NCBI RefSeq assembly: GCF_050948175.1
Contig: NW_027490183.1
Coordinates: 434,001-498,000 of the forward strand
DNA length: 64,000 bases
Reading direction: 5' to 3'
Source of the DNA: Xylocopa sonorina
Lineage: Eukaryota > Arthropoda > Insecta > Hymenoptera > Apidae
Under the pieces are notes generated by a model. That model made no database searches. It saw only the letters and a program-made list of their open reading frames with translations, and was not told the DNA's origin. Positions 63,035 to 64,000 of the stretch are shown one piece after another. The position numbers and the translations under genes were made by a program. The stretch's first letter is position 1. Every line of letters begins with the position of its first letter.

Positions 63035-64000
63035 TGCGTTTGCAGATGTCTACGTATCGAAGCAATAGACTTCTAATGCTTTTTAAATCGCGATATTGCA
63101 TCTCATTTCTATGTATCATGATGAGATATAACATTCATTGTGTTGTGTTATGTATACCTCGTATTCACTTCAAAAGAATGTAAATACGACACTTCCTTCC
63201 TTGGAAATAGCGTTTGCAGATGTCTCCGTATCGAAGCAATAGTTTTCTAATGCTTCTTACATCGTGATATCGTATCTCTTTCCTATATTTCATGACATGA
63301 TATAATATTCATTGTGGAGATTTATGTATACCTCGTATTGACTTCAAAAGAATGTGAGTGCGACTCTTCCTTTCTATTAAATAGCTTTTGCAGATGTCTA
63401 CGTGTCGAAGCTATAGTGTTCCAGTGCTCCTTAAATCGCGATATCGCATCTCATTTCTATGTTTCCTGGCAAGTTATAATATTCATTGCGAAGTGTCATG
63501 TATACCTCGTATTCACTGCAAATGAATGTAAATGCGACACTTCCTTGATAGGAAATAGCGATGGCAGATGTCTACGTATCGAAGCGACAGAGTTATAATG
63601 CTTCTTAAGACGAAATTTCGCATGTCATTTTAATGTTTTATGATATGATATAATATTCATTGCGAAGTGCCCTGTATGCTTTGTATTCACTTCAATAGAA
63701 TGTAAATGCGACACCTCCTTGCTAGGAAGTAGCGTTTGCAGATGTCTCCGTATCGAAGAAATACATTTCATATGCTTCTTAAATCGCGATATCGCATCTC
63801 ACTTCTACGTTTCATGATAAGATATAATATTCATTGTGCAGTGTTATGTATATCTCGCCTACACTTCAAATGAATGTAAATGAGAAACTTCCTTGCCAGG
63901 ATGTAGCGTTTGCAGATGTCTACGTATCGAAGTAACAGAGTTCTATTGCTTCTTAAAACGAGATATCGCATCTTAATTCTATGTTTCATGATAAGATATA

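Larger units (their letters stand above)
1..64000 (+). repeat. Continuous 174-bp satellite array, about 368 monomers
   Basis: The word tcgcatctc recurs at 1, 175, 349 and 523, which sets a period of 174 bp, and the same register can be followed to 63,966. At 9,048 the array is 52 monomers long and 1 bp short of perfect phase. At 52,159 it is 300 monomers and 42 bp short, and at 63,966 it is 368 monomers and 67 bp short. Almost all of the shortfall is explained by five 164-bp monomers, one 146-bp monomer and two 179-bp monomers. All copies are head to tail on one strand, and the + strand label is arbitrary. No gene, transposon, telomeric or rDNA sequence interrupts the array. The composition and scale fit eukaryotic centromeric or pericentromeric satellite DNA. 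The location and species are inference. Confidence 0.98.
52159..64000 (+). repeat. Right flank: divergent monomers
   Basis: About 68 monomers show many scattered differences and only local or degenerate higher-order repeats, as in the left flank. Small indels occur, for example a 1-bp gain at gattgtaaaatgcg near 52,587 and agcgttttgcag at about 59,583 and 61,497. No unrelated sequence is present. The window ends 35 bp into a monomer, so the array continues beyond it. Confidence 0.85.

Noticed and set aside
1..64000. CRISPR array
   Set aside because: Periodicity is regular, but the whole 174 bp is repeated. There is no short constant repeat with unique spacers and no cas gene.
1..64000. CENP-B box
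   Set aside because: Words such as cgggat and ttcg occur in some monomers, but I could not align them to the fixed spacing of the box on either strand of the consensus or the monomers I inspected. A full scan was not possible.
1..64000. Membership in the Arabidopsis/Brassicaceae centromere repeat family
   Set aside because: Monomer length is similar and short words such as ttccttg and cttaaa are shared, but I cannot align the monomers over any useful length. The CpG excess also gives no support. Species left undetermined.

Overview
The window is one uninterrupted block of tandem satellite DNA. A head-to-tail monomer of 174 bp fills it from the first base to the last. Taking the palindrome gcgatatcgc as the register mark, I count 368 complete monomers and 35 bp of a 369th. 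All copies lie in the same orientation. I see no gene, RNA gene, transposable element, inversion or unrelated sequence in the 64 kb. A consensus read by eye is 54 A, 32 C, 30 G and 58 T (about 36% GC) with nine CpG sites. A megasatellite like this implies a eukaryotic chromosome, most likely centromeric or pericentromeric heterochromatin. I cannot name the species. The CpG excess leans towards a lineage without heavy germline CpG methylation, but that is inference.

The array is layered. Bases 1 to about 8,990 (left flank) and about 52,160 to 64,000 (right flank) hold visibly divergent monomers with only local or degenerate higher-order repeats. Between them, about 8,995-52,158, lies a core built from recently copied multi-monomer blocks that are near-identical over 0.35 to 5 kb. 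Reading through the core: block X1 (8,995-11,500); three copies of block C (11.5-19.6 kb); block D1 (19.6-20.8 kb); block X2 (20.8-24.0 kb); a link region (24.0-25.0 kb); block F1 (25.0-30.0 kb); composite G-H-J (30.6-33.0 kb); link (33.0-34.2 kb); F2 (34.2-39.3 kb); H-I-J-G-K-H (39.3-43.0 kb); X3 (43.0-44.8 kb); E5 (44.8-46.4 kb); a dimer pair and G-K-H-I-J again (46.4-49.8 kb); and finally fourth and second copies of C and D (49.8-52.2 kb). Offsets between copies are whole numbers of monomers, after allowing for a few marker indels, so the junctions are homologous and in register.

Tracer variants let the history be read. A 164-bp deletion monomer occurs five times, a 179-bp insertion monomer twice, and a 348-bp dimer occurs as an adjacent pair at four loci. 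A block in the left flank (6.2-7.0 kb) also resembles one in the right flank (57.8-58.7 kb), which suggests the core expanded inside an older array.

No genes cooperate here. Any function would lie in chromatin, for example kinetochore or heterochromatin nucleation, or in transcription of the satellite itself. Each consensus monomer carries four short dyad symmetries and no CENP-B box that I can see. Coordinates of block edges are by eye and good to about 10-40 bp.
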